64,000 bases of DNA from Excoecaria cochinchinensis (lineage: Eukaryota; Streptophyta; Magnoliopsida; Malpighiales; Euphorbiaceae). The first letter of the stretch is position 1. Every line of letters begins with the position of its first letter. Below the pieces are notes generated by a model. It searched no databases. It saw only the letters and a list, made by a program, of their open reading frames with translations, and had not been told where the DNA came from. This document shows, piece by piece, positions 11,755 through 23,295 of the stretch. A program made the translations under genes and the position numbers. The stretch covers positions 2,816,001 to 2,880,000 of the forward strand of contig CANTUQ010000070.1 of assembly GCA_947683425.1 (NCBI GenBank), written 5' to 3'.

Positions 11755-13000
11755 CTACATAATTTTTCACATTGTACAAATATTTATATACGCACACAAA
11801 TATAATTATTATATCAATGAAATTTTACTAATTAATGTAATTATATGAGTATATAATCATCTTACCAATTAATTTTATTTACTTTTAATATCACTCAACT
11901 AGTATTTATCTATTGTAAGTTAATAATTTAATTATATATAATTAAATTTTACTAATTAATATAACTATATAAGTATATAATCACCTTACTAATTAACTTC
12001 ATTTATTCTTAGTATCACTCAACTAGTACTCATATATATTTTTTGTACAATACCTATATGAATAATTGAGCATATAAATTAATAATATAATTATATATAA
12101 TAATTATTATATATAATGAAATTTAGCAATTTAATTCATGTAATTATATAAATATATAATCACCTTACCAATTAATTTCATTTGTTTTTAGTATCACTCA
12201 ACTAATATTTATCTATTTTGGCACAATACATATATGAGTAATTGAGTTGTAACTTAATAATTTAATTATGTATAATTAAATTTTACTATTTCGTATTTAA
12301 TTTAATTTAACTTTAATGTCACTCAACCACTACTTAATTTTTTCTGTACAAATATTTATATACACAATCACTTTACCAATTAATTTTATTTACTTTTAAT
12401 GCTACTTTTACATTCACTCTTATAGTTATTAACTATAATATTAATTAATAATCTTTTAACTATTAAGCCAAATTTAGTGAAATTGAGTATAATAACTGAG
12501 TCAAGATAATATATATGGATGGATCCTAACCAAATAATCAGCCGATGCTGTATATATAATTACCTTATCAATTAATTTTATTTATATGTAGTATCACTCA
12601 ATTAGTAATTATCTATTTTGACACAATATATATTTGAATAATTAATTTATTTTAATAATGTAATTATATATAATTGAATAATTTATTATATAATCATTTT
12701 ATCAATTAATTTCATTTGTTTCTAGTGTCACTCGACTAATACTTATTTATTTTTATCACAATACTTATATGAATACGTAAATTAAAAATAAAATTATATA
12801 TAATTATTTGTAATAAAATTTTAATTTCTTTTATTTTTAGCATTACTCAACTAATACTCATCTGTATTTAGCACAATATTTATGTGAGTAATTGAAAATA
12901 TATTTTAATAATATAATTATATACAATTATTATATTAATAAAATTTTATTAATTAATATATAATATAATTATATAAGTATATAATTATCTTATTAATTAA
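11755..13000. repeat. Degenerate AT-rich tandem array inside the hAT-like element
   Basis: A unit of roughly 110-170 bp recurs about eight times with heavy divergence. Each unit contains recognisable words such as TTACCAATTAATTTCATT, TAGTATCACTCAACTA and a TATCTATTTTGGCACAATA-like segment. Unit boundaries are approximate. Confidence 0.65.
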
Positions 13001-13470
13001 ATTTTTTTAGAGCAAATTAAGAATAAAATTTGAAAAATTTTAGTAGAAATATTTTTTTATTTTAAGTTTTGAAGGGAATTGAAATATTCGGAGGGAATCT
13101 AATGCGGACGAGTTGGGTTTTCAGTATTTGTAGTGAATTGAACGGGGCAATCGTTATTAATTATTGTTTTTGTTATAACTTTTGCTACAGGTGTCCGTTT
13201 GCTTATTATTATATGTTTCCGGAAATCTCATTTTAAGCTGATCGACTTTTCAAAAGTTTAGTCTCCCATAACAGCCTATTTTGTGTATCAAAATTAACGT
13301 TTGAGTTTTCGTTTTTCAATTTGAAGTTTTAGAGGTATTATTATAATTTTTTTATTTTATTCATATAAATTGTTTGTTACCTTAGTTTGGAGGAGACTTT
13401 TCAACTTGGAATAAAATTCTTTCGTTTTGAGGTATTTTTGCTGTGTCAGAATCCGACCGGTTTTATATTT

Positions 13471-13473
<3 letters not shown>

Positions 13474-13503
<30 letters not shown>
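13474..13503. repeat. (TA)n microsatellite
   Basis: Uninterrupted alternating TA of about 30 bp inside the hAT-like element. Confidence 0.9.
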
Positions 13504-13508
<5 letters not shown>

Positions 13509-13591
13509 AAATAAATTAAAAAAAAAACCTAAATTGTGCCTGTCTCTTTCTTTTCTGTCTCGAAATCGTGTCAAACCCCATAATTTTTTCT

Positions 13592-13741
13592 ATGTTTTCC
13601 GTTGGTTTTAGCTTATACTTGCATTTCCTTCTTCTCGTCGCTGCCACTGTCATTTCCGCGGCTACATCTAAAAGTAAGGATAAGTCACACACAACTTTTA
13701 ATTTTGTGGTATTCGTTAATAGTACGTCATTAGTTAGTTAA
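13592..13741 (+). other. Short secretory-leader-like ORF, possible captured first exon
   Basis: A 49-codon ORF starts at an ATG in the least AT-rich part of the hAT-like element. Residues 1-27 read like a signal peptide, with the hydrophobic core LHFLLLVAATVISAA followed by small residues. Directly after codon 27 the DNA reads AAAAGTAAGG, a good plant 5' splice donor; beyond it the coding quality drops and a stop follows. This fits a first exon captured from a gene for a secreted protein. No downstream exon was identified, so chance is not excluded. Confidence 0.3.
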
Positions 13742-14270
13742 AAATTTGATCAATAGACTTGTACATAAGTTTTAATTAGGATTATCATTAGGGATGAATT
13801 ACCAATTAATTTTGTTAAATATTAGGATTTTAGGAAATTTATTGAAGTAATTTATCTCGAATTTAAAATTTCATCTAGAGTGACTATTGTTAAAATATGT
13901 TTTTCTTTTTTCATAAAGGAGAGGGATAAATTGAAATATTTTCTTAAAATTGAATGCAAAATTGTATGTACGTACTTGTTGAGATATTTTAATTATATTT
14001 GTATTTATTATTGTGTATATTTATATTGTAAATTTTTAAAAATATTGAATTATCCGAAATACCGTATTGTATTGTCTTATTTTGTTTTGTATCGAAAGAA
14101 TCGAATAACCGAACTGAACTGTACTGAAAATTATAAGAACCGTACTAAACTATACCGAAGTTAATAAGAACCGAACTGTATCGAAATTTATAAGAACCGA
14201 AATTTTAATATAATACGGAAATTTATAAAAAACCGAACTGGACCGAACTGTGTACACCCCTAATTAGTAG

Positions 14271-15288
14271 GGGAGCTCAAATAGTTTTCATGATTTCTCT
14301 CATTAGCTGTTTTTTTCTTTAATATTTAATTAGGGCTATATAGCCTGGGATGGTACTCACAGATCTTTAAATAAATAATCACTCATAATAATCCATATTG
14401 TTTTGTATATCTATAAAGAATCACTTAGTGAGAGAAATAATTTTTAAGGATATTCATATATATTTACATATTGCCATGTTTCATCTTGAAAATTATAGTA
14501 CTTCTACAGAGAGAAATAGAAAGAAAATGAGTATTTTACTTGTGTAGCTTGATGTACATTAAACTTCTATTTATTTAGTTTTTCATTTAAGAGTTACATA
14601 AACCATAATCAATTGTTTTAAGCAAAACTGATTCTTATGTGCAAGAAAGGAAGAAGAAAAGTCAAATTAAGTAGCAATTGATGGCATTATTTTTCTTTTT
14701 TTTTTTCCTCCAAACTGAAAACTTTGCTTGACATATTTTCCAAAAAGGCAATTATGAGAAAACAAAAACCACATGGAATTTGTCATACATCATGCTGACT
14801 ACAGTTCCATAATGAACAATTTTTGTACTACATTATTGGAAAAGCCCCAACAACAATTTCAGAGTCTTGATTTGTATCTAAATCAACATAATATGTAGGA
14901 GCACCATATGTTAGTAGTAGCTCAAACAGTTTTCTCTTAATCAAAGCATACATCCCAAACCAAAATTCATAATGACATTGTAAGGTAGCAATGCCAAAAA
15001 TACTTGTCATGTATATATTCTCATGTACTTTTTGAGATTTCCAAAGCTTGTTATAAGGTTTTTTAGAGTAGGCAACTGTTTAACAAGGGAAAGGTATCTC
15101 TTCTGGTAGTTCATTGTTTTATTTGTTTTTCTTTAATACTTGGTGTGCATCTTTCACAAGAAAAAGAAATATTGATTAGTTAATTAATAAATCACAAAGT
15201 ATATGATCAAACAAGAAAATTTAATGATACCTCCCATACTCATCAACTAGGCAATTCACATTATTAGTAGATGTATTAAACAATAAAC
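14271..15288. other. Gene-free spacer with two dispersed repeat fragments
   Basis: No confident gene. Bases about 14390-14510 resemble about 61090-61226. Bases about 14605-14915 are a direct repeat of about 26349-26690, including a weak minus-strand open stretch (14828-15010) whose 3' part recurs there. These look like diverged copies of one unidentified sequence. Confidence 0.5.
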
Positions 15289-15293
15289 AGTAC

Positions 15294-15738
15294 TGATAAA
15301 GCCCTGGATGTCTTTATCGGGAGAGGGAGGAACCGAACGATCGGATGAGAGTGACCCTGCAAGAAAGAATGCCCGGTCGGACCAGGCGTAAGCACTCCGA
15401 AACTTAAGTTAGTAGCTTAGAGAGAGAATGCTGAGGATTCAATACCTGAGGCCATCGTTGGCTGGACTATTTATAAGAGATGGTTGAGGGAAACTTGAGT
15501 GCCTAGGGAAGTGATTACTGGCAGCCAGAGTAGGTTTTCGGCGAAGTGACAGGGAGCAGGTGGCTGATGTGGGCACTGCCTTGTGTCAGACGACTGATGG
15601 GACTGGCTGTCACATCGTCCGATTGGCTGGGTGCGCTGCCTAGGAGCTCGTGCCTGTTCACTCTTAGCTCTTGGGCCTTGCCAGTTCGCTGGGCCGACTA
15701 GATGGGCCTTGGTGCAAATGATATTTGCTGGGTTATCA
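15294..15738 (-). repeat. TE2 3' LTR
   Basis: 445 bp, TGATAAAGCC ... GGTTATCA. It differs from the 5' LTR by two short indels (about 17 and 7 bp longer in the 5' copy) and a few substitutions, so the insertion is fairly recent. Confidence 0.92.
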
Positions 15739-15755
15739 CTTGTCCCCCCTCAACA
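15739..15755 (-). other. TE2 polypurine tract
   Basis: The minus strand reads TGTTGAGGGGGGACAAG directly before the 3' LTR. A near-identical tract adjoins the TE3 3' LTR at 47662. Confidence 0.75.
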
Positions 15756-16020
15756 GGTCCAATCGGGCGTAGATTCACCTTTGAAGTCTCGTTCGGACGG
15801 AAACTGCTTTGACTTGTTCCGATCAGCGTGTGTCCGTTGGCGAGATTTTAAATTTTGAAAGGCGATCAGCTGAAAGGATGCGCCTGCTAGTACAGTTATT
15901 TTTATTAATTGCTGCGCGTGCACCGAGGGTGACATTTCGTTCTTTGCATAGCCATAATGCCTTTGACATGTGGCATTGTCTCAGTGGCGAGACTGTTGGC
16001 GCATTCTAGAAGCTTTGGCC

Positions 16021-16028
16021 TATAAATA
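16021..16028 (+). promoter_or_regulatory. TATA box of the TE2 opposite-strand gene
   Basis: TATAAATA in the context GGCCTATAAATAGGC, about 260 bp upstream of the ATG. The same box occurs in TE3 at 47910-47917 in matching position. Between box and ATG lies a leader with a splice donor (gtaagt at 16169) and acceptor (ctag ending 16277). Confidence 0.65.
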
Positions 16029-16940
16029 GGCATTTTCTGAGACTTTTTTCTTTTACTTTCTGCAATCCCTAGCGAAGCTCTGCAAAAATTTCCTCTTGAC
16101 TTCCCTTGAGCTCTAGCAAAGCAAATCCTTTCCAGTTCTTTCTCGCCGAAAACACCTTTTATCACCAAGTAAGTAATTTCTTCTCCTCCCTTTTGGCCTT
16201 CTTTTTGCCTTCCATTACTTTCGCATTCATCTATCTGGCATTTCGAGTTTGCATTTTCCTCCCTTTCCCTTTGCTAGCGATGGCATCTAGCAGCAGTATG
16301 GCACCAAGCACGTCTTTCTTGGATGGGTATAAGAATCAGCTTGCGGTCGAGTTGTGCTCCCGCTTGATGGCGGAGGAGGTGGTTGAGGTTCCCGCCAAAT
16401 ATGGCTTTCCATCCGATGTGTCAGTGGTGGCCTGCCCGGATTCAATGGCGATATCGGATGGGCCATTCAGAGAGGGTGACAGCGAGTGGTTCATTTGCCA
16501 CCTGTACAGCTTGGACGCCGGGATGCGCCTCCCCTTTGGCGCTTTTGAAATCGCCATACTGGAGGGGTACGACATCGCCCCCTACCAACTGCATCCAAAC
16601 GGGTGGCGATCAGTGGCCTACTTCAAAATACTGTGCCTTGTGGAAGGAGTGGCTCCGACCCTCGACCTTTTCACACACTTTTTCTACGTCTCGACAAGAA
16701 GCGACGGGTCAGAGTTCTTCTTCACCAGCCGATCGAAGAAGAAGTTGATAAACATTCCCACCTCCATGAAGGGTTTTTAAGAGAGGTATTTCCTGGTGGG
16801 AAAGGAGGGCGGCTTCGGGGTGAGTCTCGCCCGGTCGGCTGGGGTGAAGATCCTGAAGGACCAGGCCACTGGGCAATCTTTGTACGAGGCCGACATCCAG
16901 AAGCTGATGGATGTTGTGGCTCGAAAGGGAGGGCCCTATG

Positions 16941-19751
16941 TGTGACGCGCGCCGGAACCAGCAAAGCCCTCTTTGAACCCGCTTTTAGGATTCGAGGGAT
17001 AGATTCACGTCTTTTTCGATCTTAGGTGTTATGAGATATTTTCGGCACCTCCTTTCACAATAAAACATTGAAAAGGACCATCCATCGCCATAACACCTTT
17101 AGGCACTTTTGAGGTATTTTGGAGTCGCCACCCAATTTATAAGAAATTAGAAAAGTTTAACCTCTTATTGGTCTAAACCAGAGATGGTGTCCGGAACTTC
17201 ACACTTATTGGTACCTTGGTTAATTATAAATGGGTTTTTAAATTATAAAATTTCATTCCTCATCTCACGCGATTAATGCAGTTTATTAAAGCGCATATTC
17301 ACATAGAAAAGCGACAAATAAAACAGTAAATAAATAAATTACAAAAATATAAAATTGGGACAGAACAATCTCCCAAATAAATAAGTAAATAAATAAAATA
17401 AAAAAATAAATAAACACATAAAAGAAATTAAAATGCAACATACATAAATCGGGTCATGAATTTTAGGAACATTGGTTCCTTTTTATTTATTAGAAAAAAT
17501 GGAGAACTATTTTTAGGATATTGATTAAGAAAATCGGGATGAGTTATATCATTTTATGAAAATTTAGTTCTCCATTTGAAAGCGGGGTTTTATTAGCTAA
17601 AGTAGGACATTGGTCCATTTTATTAGGAAAAATCTCAAATTATTAATTATACAAAAAGGGTGATTTTCTATAGCGCGGACAATTAAAACATATATTTTAC
17701 ACACAATACATAAAGATAATATAAATAAAATAAACTAAACAATTAAGATGCAAACTCTAAATTTGGATGGTCTTCGGTTTCCTAATCCTCGATCCGAGCA
17801 TGCGTATGACTCGTACAATCATATAAGCATTTAAGCCATCAAACAAATAAACAAAGTAAAATGTTAGTAAAGTAAATTAAATAATTGATATAATAAAAAT
17901 AAATTAATTAATTAATTAAAATTAACTTAATAAAATAATTAATTAAAGTGGTTAATAGATTAATCAAATAATAATAAGAAAAATGACAACAATACTAAGA
18001 GATTAATGAAATAATAATAACAATAATAAACTTTGAGAATATATTAATATAGAATACTAATAATGATAGAAAAATAAGATAAAATAATAATTTGGAATAA
18101 GACAAAGTGAACATAAAAGATGTAACTTTAGATAAACAAATTAAGGAATCACGTGGAGAACCTAACTAAAGGACAAAAAGTGGCCAAAATGAGGAGAAAT
18201 CCAAATGGAAATGTAAAAGAAATGGAAAAGTGAAGTATAAAAGTGGAAATGTAAGAAATTGAAAAGAATTATCAGTGCATGACTTGGATGGGACAACACG
18301 ACACGGACAAAAAGAAAAAAGGAGCTAGGCAAGCCAAATGAAGCACGACTCGGATGGAATGACACGACACGGACGCAACGAGCAGAGGAAGATGGCAAAG
18401 GGAAAGGCGCACGACTCGGACGAAATGACACGACTCGGACAAAACGACACGACTCGGACAGAACAACACGACACGGACGGAATGGGGAAAAGAAGAAGGG
18501 CAAGAGAAAAGGCACTAGACTCAGACAACAGGGACACGACTCGGACAAGGCAACACGACACGGACAGATGAAGAAAATAGAAGAAGAAGAAGAGGGCAAG
18601 AGACACTACTCGGTAGAGGGGACACGACTCGGATGGGGAAGGCACACACACGGACACGAAGAACTGGAAAATGAAACCAGGTGGAAGAGAAACAGGGGCA
18701 AACAGAGCTCTATAACAGACCAAACAACAAGATGATATACTAGCAAAACGAGCAAAATGTAATTATAAACACATTTAACTAATCATTACACACATATAGA
18801 ACTCACACCTGATGACAAACAACATAAAACATGCACTTAAAGAAATCAAAAATACAAACCATTAATATATGTACAATATGTACAAAGGAGAAGGAAACAG
18901 ATAAAAACGAGAGAGATAAAGAAAATAAAAATAAGAAAAGGGAAGAGATGAGCCCAGTATTTACCCTCAGATTTTTAGTCTTTGATCAGCAAGTGCAGTT
19001 TCTGATTTCCTCTTTGATTTTCTTGGATTGGAAGTTGAAAACAGAAGATTCAAAACTTTTAATAGAAGTTAACGTTTTAAGAAAACCAGACAAAAGACTT
19101 TCTAAATGCTGGGAACTATATTTTCATGCTCTCAAATCAAACCCAAGATCCTCATCTTGCTCTCTCCTCTTCTCCCTCTTTTCTCCGTGTCTTTTATTTT
19201 TTCTTCTTTTTCAATCATGCTCCCCTGCCTTCCTCCTTTTGTTTTTTTGCCATTTTTCAACTCTTCTTTTTTTTTTTGTCAAAAGACAGGATTCCCATTT
19301 TTCTTACCAAATCCATCATAAATCTTGGTTTTTCAAAATCGAATCCTGAAAAACGCGGAGAAGATATTCTAAAGAGAGGGGATACACGTGAGGCAGCAGG
19401 TGAGGAACGTTGGGCCTTACATGAGGAGGTAGCATCTCACCCTAGGTGGGATAGGCCTCATGTTCCATCTCACATGGGTGAGATGGGCCTCACCCAAAAG
19501 GCCCTCCAAAAACAACCCAAATCTCTTTTTTTCTTTTTTTTTAAATAAAGAAAATGCAAAAAATATTTTTATATTATTATCTTTTATATATATATATAAA
19601 GAAAGAAAAATATTCTTAAAATCAAGGAAACGAAAATATTTTTATTTTTTTGAGGAAACTGTCACTTTTATTTGCTTTTTGCCCGTGAACAGGCACCATT
19701 TTCATCATTGGGTAACTTTGGTCTGGACTGTCTCAGGATCCGGTATCTACA
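16941..19751 (+). mobile_element. Solo-LTR-like element nested in TE2 (TE8)
   Basis: Begins TGTGACGCGC and ends ATCTACA, flanked by the 5-bp TSD CTATG (16936-16940 and 19752-19756). It has TG...CA termini but no internal pol and no second LTR copy, as expected for a solo LTR of a Ty3/gypsy element or a short non-autonomous relative. A second family member lies at 56669-58741, sharing the start, a block reading GTCGCCACCCAAT and the end. The interior contains a GC-rich minisatellite (18270-18660) and pyrimidine-rich tracts. Strand is arbitrary. Confidence 0.82.
18270..18660. repeat. Minisatellite of CACGACTCGGAC words in TE8
   Basis: The word ACACGACTCGGAC or ACACGACACGGAC recurs about fifteen times, spaced by short purine-rich segments (GGAATG, AAAACG, GAACA). 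It generates overlapping Ser/Cys/Arg/Val-rich open frames on the minus strand that are not genes. The related element at 56669-58741 lacks it. Confidence 0.85.
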
Positions 19752-21947
19752 CTATGAGTCCAAGGAGCTGTTGGAGTTGCTCCAGGGGGCCTGCGTCGAA
19801 ACGGCCACAGCTGCAGAACGTGAGCGTTAGGATTGGGCTGACCACAATTTCATGATCATAAAGCATTGCATTTGCATTCGCATGAAAAAATATTTTGCTG
19901 GAGAACTTATCTTGTTTGTTTGTTTTTCGTTGAAGCTGAAATGGCTGGAAGAAGCAGTACTGCCAGCGAGTTGGCCGATCGAGTTGCCTCCAAGAGGACG
20001 GCCAAGCTGGAGGCAAAGCAGGCTAAGGCGGGCAGTAAAAGGGGGAGGCTCATGAAACAGTCCGATCTTGAAGCCATGAGGAGATTGCCGGTCTCTTCCT
20101 CTACTGCCGCACCGCTTGTTGCTGTGCCTTTATCTGCTGCTCCGGTCGGGTCGGTCCCCATTTGCACCGCAACAGCTGCTCTAATGCCAATCCCAAGCCC
20201 GATCATCGCAGAGCCCTCGGCTTGGGTTTCTCGCAGGGGGCATGTTGTAGGGAGTGAGCCCAAGGAGGTGGAGGAGGCGCCCGGGGTGATATGCCCTCTC
20301 GAAATTCAAACTCTGAGGGAGATGGTGCAAGGGAGGACAACACGCTTAGACGAGGCCGCTCAGCGATAGATGGAGGAGGGCGCCCGGAGGAAGGTGAGCG
20401 AGCTGGTGGCTGAATCGGACGCTCAGGTGGCATCCAAGGGGAAGGCCGTTCAGCAGGGCAAGACACCCAGGCGGTCCGGTAGGCGTCCCGTTCCCTTTGG
20501 GGACTTCTTGAGGGACAGCTTCGGTGAGGATTGGTCGCCTCATCAGGTGGCCGGTTTCATTTGCTGTGGTCTCCTTCGGGATGAGGACCGTAGGGAGCTC
20601 GGGGATGCCAGCCAGTTCAACCGGGAGACACAGGCAATCAGCCAACAGCTAGTTGATGTAAGGCCCTTCCCCTTCTATTCCTTTTGCTTGTTTGCAGTCA
20701 TTCGTTCGTGTGAAGTTTGGTTGGCTTCCTTTTTTCCTTTTTTCCTCACTTTTCTTCTTCCTCTCCTGTCTCCCCCCTAGGTTGCCAGGAGGGCTCAGCA
20801 GCTAAATCTGATGGCTGGCACTTGGCGGTTAAAGGCTGAAGAAGGCACCAAGGCCAGGGTGGAGGCGGATGCCTGCTGCAAGGCTGCCAAGAAAGAGGCC
20901 TCCGCCCTTCGAGCTAAAGTGGCCAAGGTGAAGGAGCGGTCAGCCGCTTCCCATTCAGAGATGGTGGCTCTGAGGAAGGAGGTCCACCAAAAGACCCAGG
21001 AGCTGAAGGCTCGGTAAAGGGAGGTGGACAAGCTAAGGGGTGACACTGCCTGTCTTTTTGCCGAAAATGCTCAGTACCGGTGCTTCGAGGCAGATGCAAC
21101 CATGTTGGACGCTGAGTGCAGAGATCTGGCTGCCGAGAATGCTAAGCTGAAGCTGGAGGCCGATCAGGCGGGCAGGGAGGCAGAATCCCTGAAGCTATCT
21201 TTGGAAGAGAAAGAGGCCTCTTGGGCCGGGAAACTTGAGGACGAAGTTGTCGCTCAGAGGGAGCGTCTTCTTGATGAGCTTGCTGAGGCTCAGGCGCAAG
21301 TGCTTGGCTGTTTAGTCCACGAAGCCGAGAGGCGCTTTCCGAGTGCTGATCTCAAGTGGATGGACAATCCGGCGGCACTGCCCGATCCGCCGTCAAGCGA
21401 TGACGAGGATGATGCTCCCGAAGGGGAGGCAATCCAAGAGAGCCAAGGTAGGGACCCTTCACTTACGGGGACTGGCCCAGAGATCCGCTTCGAGATCGAG
21501 CCTATAGTCCCTTGGCCGCCCTAAGCCGAGCCCGAGGCCCTTTCTTCAGGGGGGCCTGTCTCTGAAACCGAAACTGCGGCCCTTCCTTCAGGGGGGCTTA
21601 TCTCTGAAGGGGGAGCGGGGCCTTCTTTGCCCGTGCCCGACCCTTCTCAGGCCACCACAAAGCCTGGCGTCGAGCAGACTGCTAATCCTTCTGGCGACGC
21701 AGATGTTGTAAACATAGAAATGTAGGAGCTTGTACTTAGCTTTTCCTTCTTCTTGTAAATTATTTCCTGTGACGATTCTTTGTAAGTTGTATATAAATTG
21801 TATACTCGAAACCATTATAATAAAGTTCTTTTTGTTTTCTGCGAAATGTATATATCTGCTTGTTAGTATAATAAAAAATGCATAAACTTGCATTGACTTC
21901 ATTAATCGCATCAACGAAATTTAATTCGCAAGATTTCAAGTAATTAG

Positions 21948-22870
21948 CGTATACTTCCTGAATTGGAAGAGGCTGAGAGGTCGGTTAACAATCGGTATGA
22001 GACCTTGTGCCGTGTTGCATGGTGGCCAATGGCCGCTGCATAAAATTGCATGGTGGCCGGGGGCCGCTGCATAAGATTGTATGTTGGCCCGTGGCCGCTG
22101 CATAAAATTGCATGTTGGCCCATGGCCACTGCATAAAATTGCATGGTGGCCGGGGCCCGCTCCATAAGATTGCATGTTGGCCCGTGGCCGCTGCATAAAA
22201 TTGCATGTTGGCCCATGGTCGCTGCATAAAATTGCATGGTGGCCAGGGGCCGCTGCATAAGATTGCATGTTGGCCCGTGGCCGCTGCATAAAATTGCATG
22301 TTGGCCTATGGCCGCTGCATAAAATTGCATGGTGGCCGGGGGCTGCTGCATAAGACTGCATGTTGGCCTGTGGCCGTTGCATAAGACTCTAGGCTCGTAG
22401 GCGGATCGAGCTTTACCGTGCCTATCGGTAGATCCGAACGGGCACGGGTGGCCTGCCATTGGCCAATTGGCGGCGTCGGATCGGGAGTATCATCGATCCG
22501 GGTGCCTACGATCGGCCATTTCCATACATCGGATCGGATGGGCCGTCGGGCACATAATTATTATGTAGTTTACGTATGCTTCCTATGTTGGAAGAAGTTG
22601 AGAGGTTGGTTAACAATCGGTACAAATTCCGACGTCTGACATTATGGTCTCATATTTGCATGTTGGCTAATAGCCGCTGCATAAGACTTTAGGCTCGTAG
22701 GCGGATCGAGCTTTACCGTGCCTATCGATAGATCTGAACGGGCACGGGTGGCCTGCCATTGGCCAATTGGGCGGCGTCGGATCGGGAGTATCATCGATCC
22801 GAGTGCCTACGATTGACCGTTTCCGTACATCGGATCGGATGGGCCGTCGGGCAAATAATCATCATGATGT
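21948..22870. repeat. Tandem pair of related blocks in the TE2 3' region
   Basis: Two blocks share the order: CTTCCT...TTGGAAGA, GGTTAACAATCGGTA, 31-bp unit(s), then a segment of about 180 bp starting AGGCTCGTAGGCGGATCGAG (22391 and 22691, exactly 300 bp apart). Block 1 has twelve 31-bp units and block 2 has one. Nothing here looks coding. Confidence 0.85.
22017..22388. repeat. 31-bp minisatellite, 12 units, with 93-bp higher-order period
   Basis: Twelve contiguous 31-bp units of the type GCATGTTGGCCCGTGGCCGC plus TGCATAAAATT. Unit variants cycle every three: a GGTGGCC...AAGATT type is followed by two TGTTGGCC...AAAATT types, and so on, giving a 93-bp period. As 93 is divisible by three, the array is open in all three minus frames. 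These are repeat translations, not genes. Confidence 0.93.
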
Positions 22871-23295
22871 ATTTGGACCGAGAAGAGCGTCGGCCCCTAA
22901 CGGATTTTTGTTAACCATAAAAGAGTTTGAATTCCCGCGCCTATGATCTGAAATGGGCATGGGTTATATATATTATATACACAATTTTAAACAAAGAGAG
23001 AGAAGAAAAACCTTTTCGCGTTAATACACGTTGAATTTGGTCTTCAGGAGAGTTTGACTTTTGCATTTTTAACTTGGGATGTGCGTCAAGTCTAGCGAAT
23101 AAGTCATGATATATACAGCCTTCGTAGATGGCAAGAAGAATTCATAAAAAGATTCCTTTATTGATGAAGAGCGATTGATACAATATTACAAAGATTGGGG
23201 AGAGCGCGAGTCTAACTGGAGACGTGCGCCTATGCAGAGCTCACTCTTGTTAGGTCGTTTGCGGGCACATCGGCCCTCTAACCCTTGGCGCTCGA

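Larger units (their letters stand above)
11262..14262. mobile_element. hAT-like non-autonomous DNA transposon, 3.0 kb
   Basis: The ends are inverted: TAGGGGTGTACAC at the left and GTGTACACCCCTA at the right. They are flanked on both sides by the same 8 bases, ATTAGTAG (11254-11261 and 14263-14270); an 8-bp TSD is the mark of the hAT superfamily. About 200 bp inside each end is built of degenerate CCGAACTGAA-type words in opposite orientation, forming extended imperfect inverted repeats. The interior has no transposase. It holds an AT-rich degenerate tandem array (about 11755-13000) and a less AT-rich block with a short secretory-type ORF (13592-13741). Confidence 0.85.
16280..21725 (+). pseudogene. 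Opposite-strand multi-exon gene of TE2, interrupted and mutated
   Basis: The gene runs against gag-pol. The first coding exon starts MASSSSMAPS and encodes a globular domain with PCPDSMA-like (ACPDSMA), SLDAGMRLPFGAFEIAIL, LHPNGWRSVAYFKILC and APTLDLFTHFFY blocks, shared with TE3. A TAA at 16778 replaces the AAG that TE3 has at that point, and a 2.8-kb element splits the exon at 16941-19751. Further exons follow: about 19936-20657 (basic linker, Ala/Pro-rich region), then after an intron with gtaagg/ccctag borders 20781 onward, a long Ala/Glu/Lys-rich coiled coil. Homology continues past TAA codons near 20368, 21015 and 21522 to a C-terminus ending VVNIEM at 21723-21725, matched by VDIET in TE3. 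A poly(A)-type AATAAA lies near 21820. The family is known as accessory, often antisense, ORFs of Tat-type elements; function unknown. Confidence 0.75.

Noticed and set aside
16383..17025. Additional plus- and minus-strand ORFs over the TE2 opposite-strand gene
   Set aside because: Out-of-frame shadows of the first coding exon, which is identified by homology to TE3.
18162..18723. Minus-strand Ser/Cys/Arg/Val-rich ORFs
   Set aside because: Produced by the CACGACTCGGAC minisatellite inside a solo LTR. Several frames are open at once and composition is low-complexity.
22017..22388. CRISPR-like array
   Set aside because: The units are contiguous without unique spacers, and the genome is a plant's; it is a minisatellite.
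21936..22459. Three long overlapping minus-strand ORFs (148, 171 and 104 codons)
   Set aside because: They are translations of a 31-bp minisatellite with a 93-bp period, open in all frames. The amino-acid repeats carry no domain.
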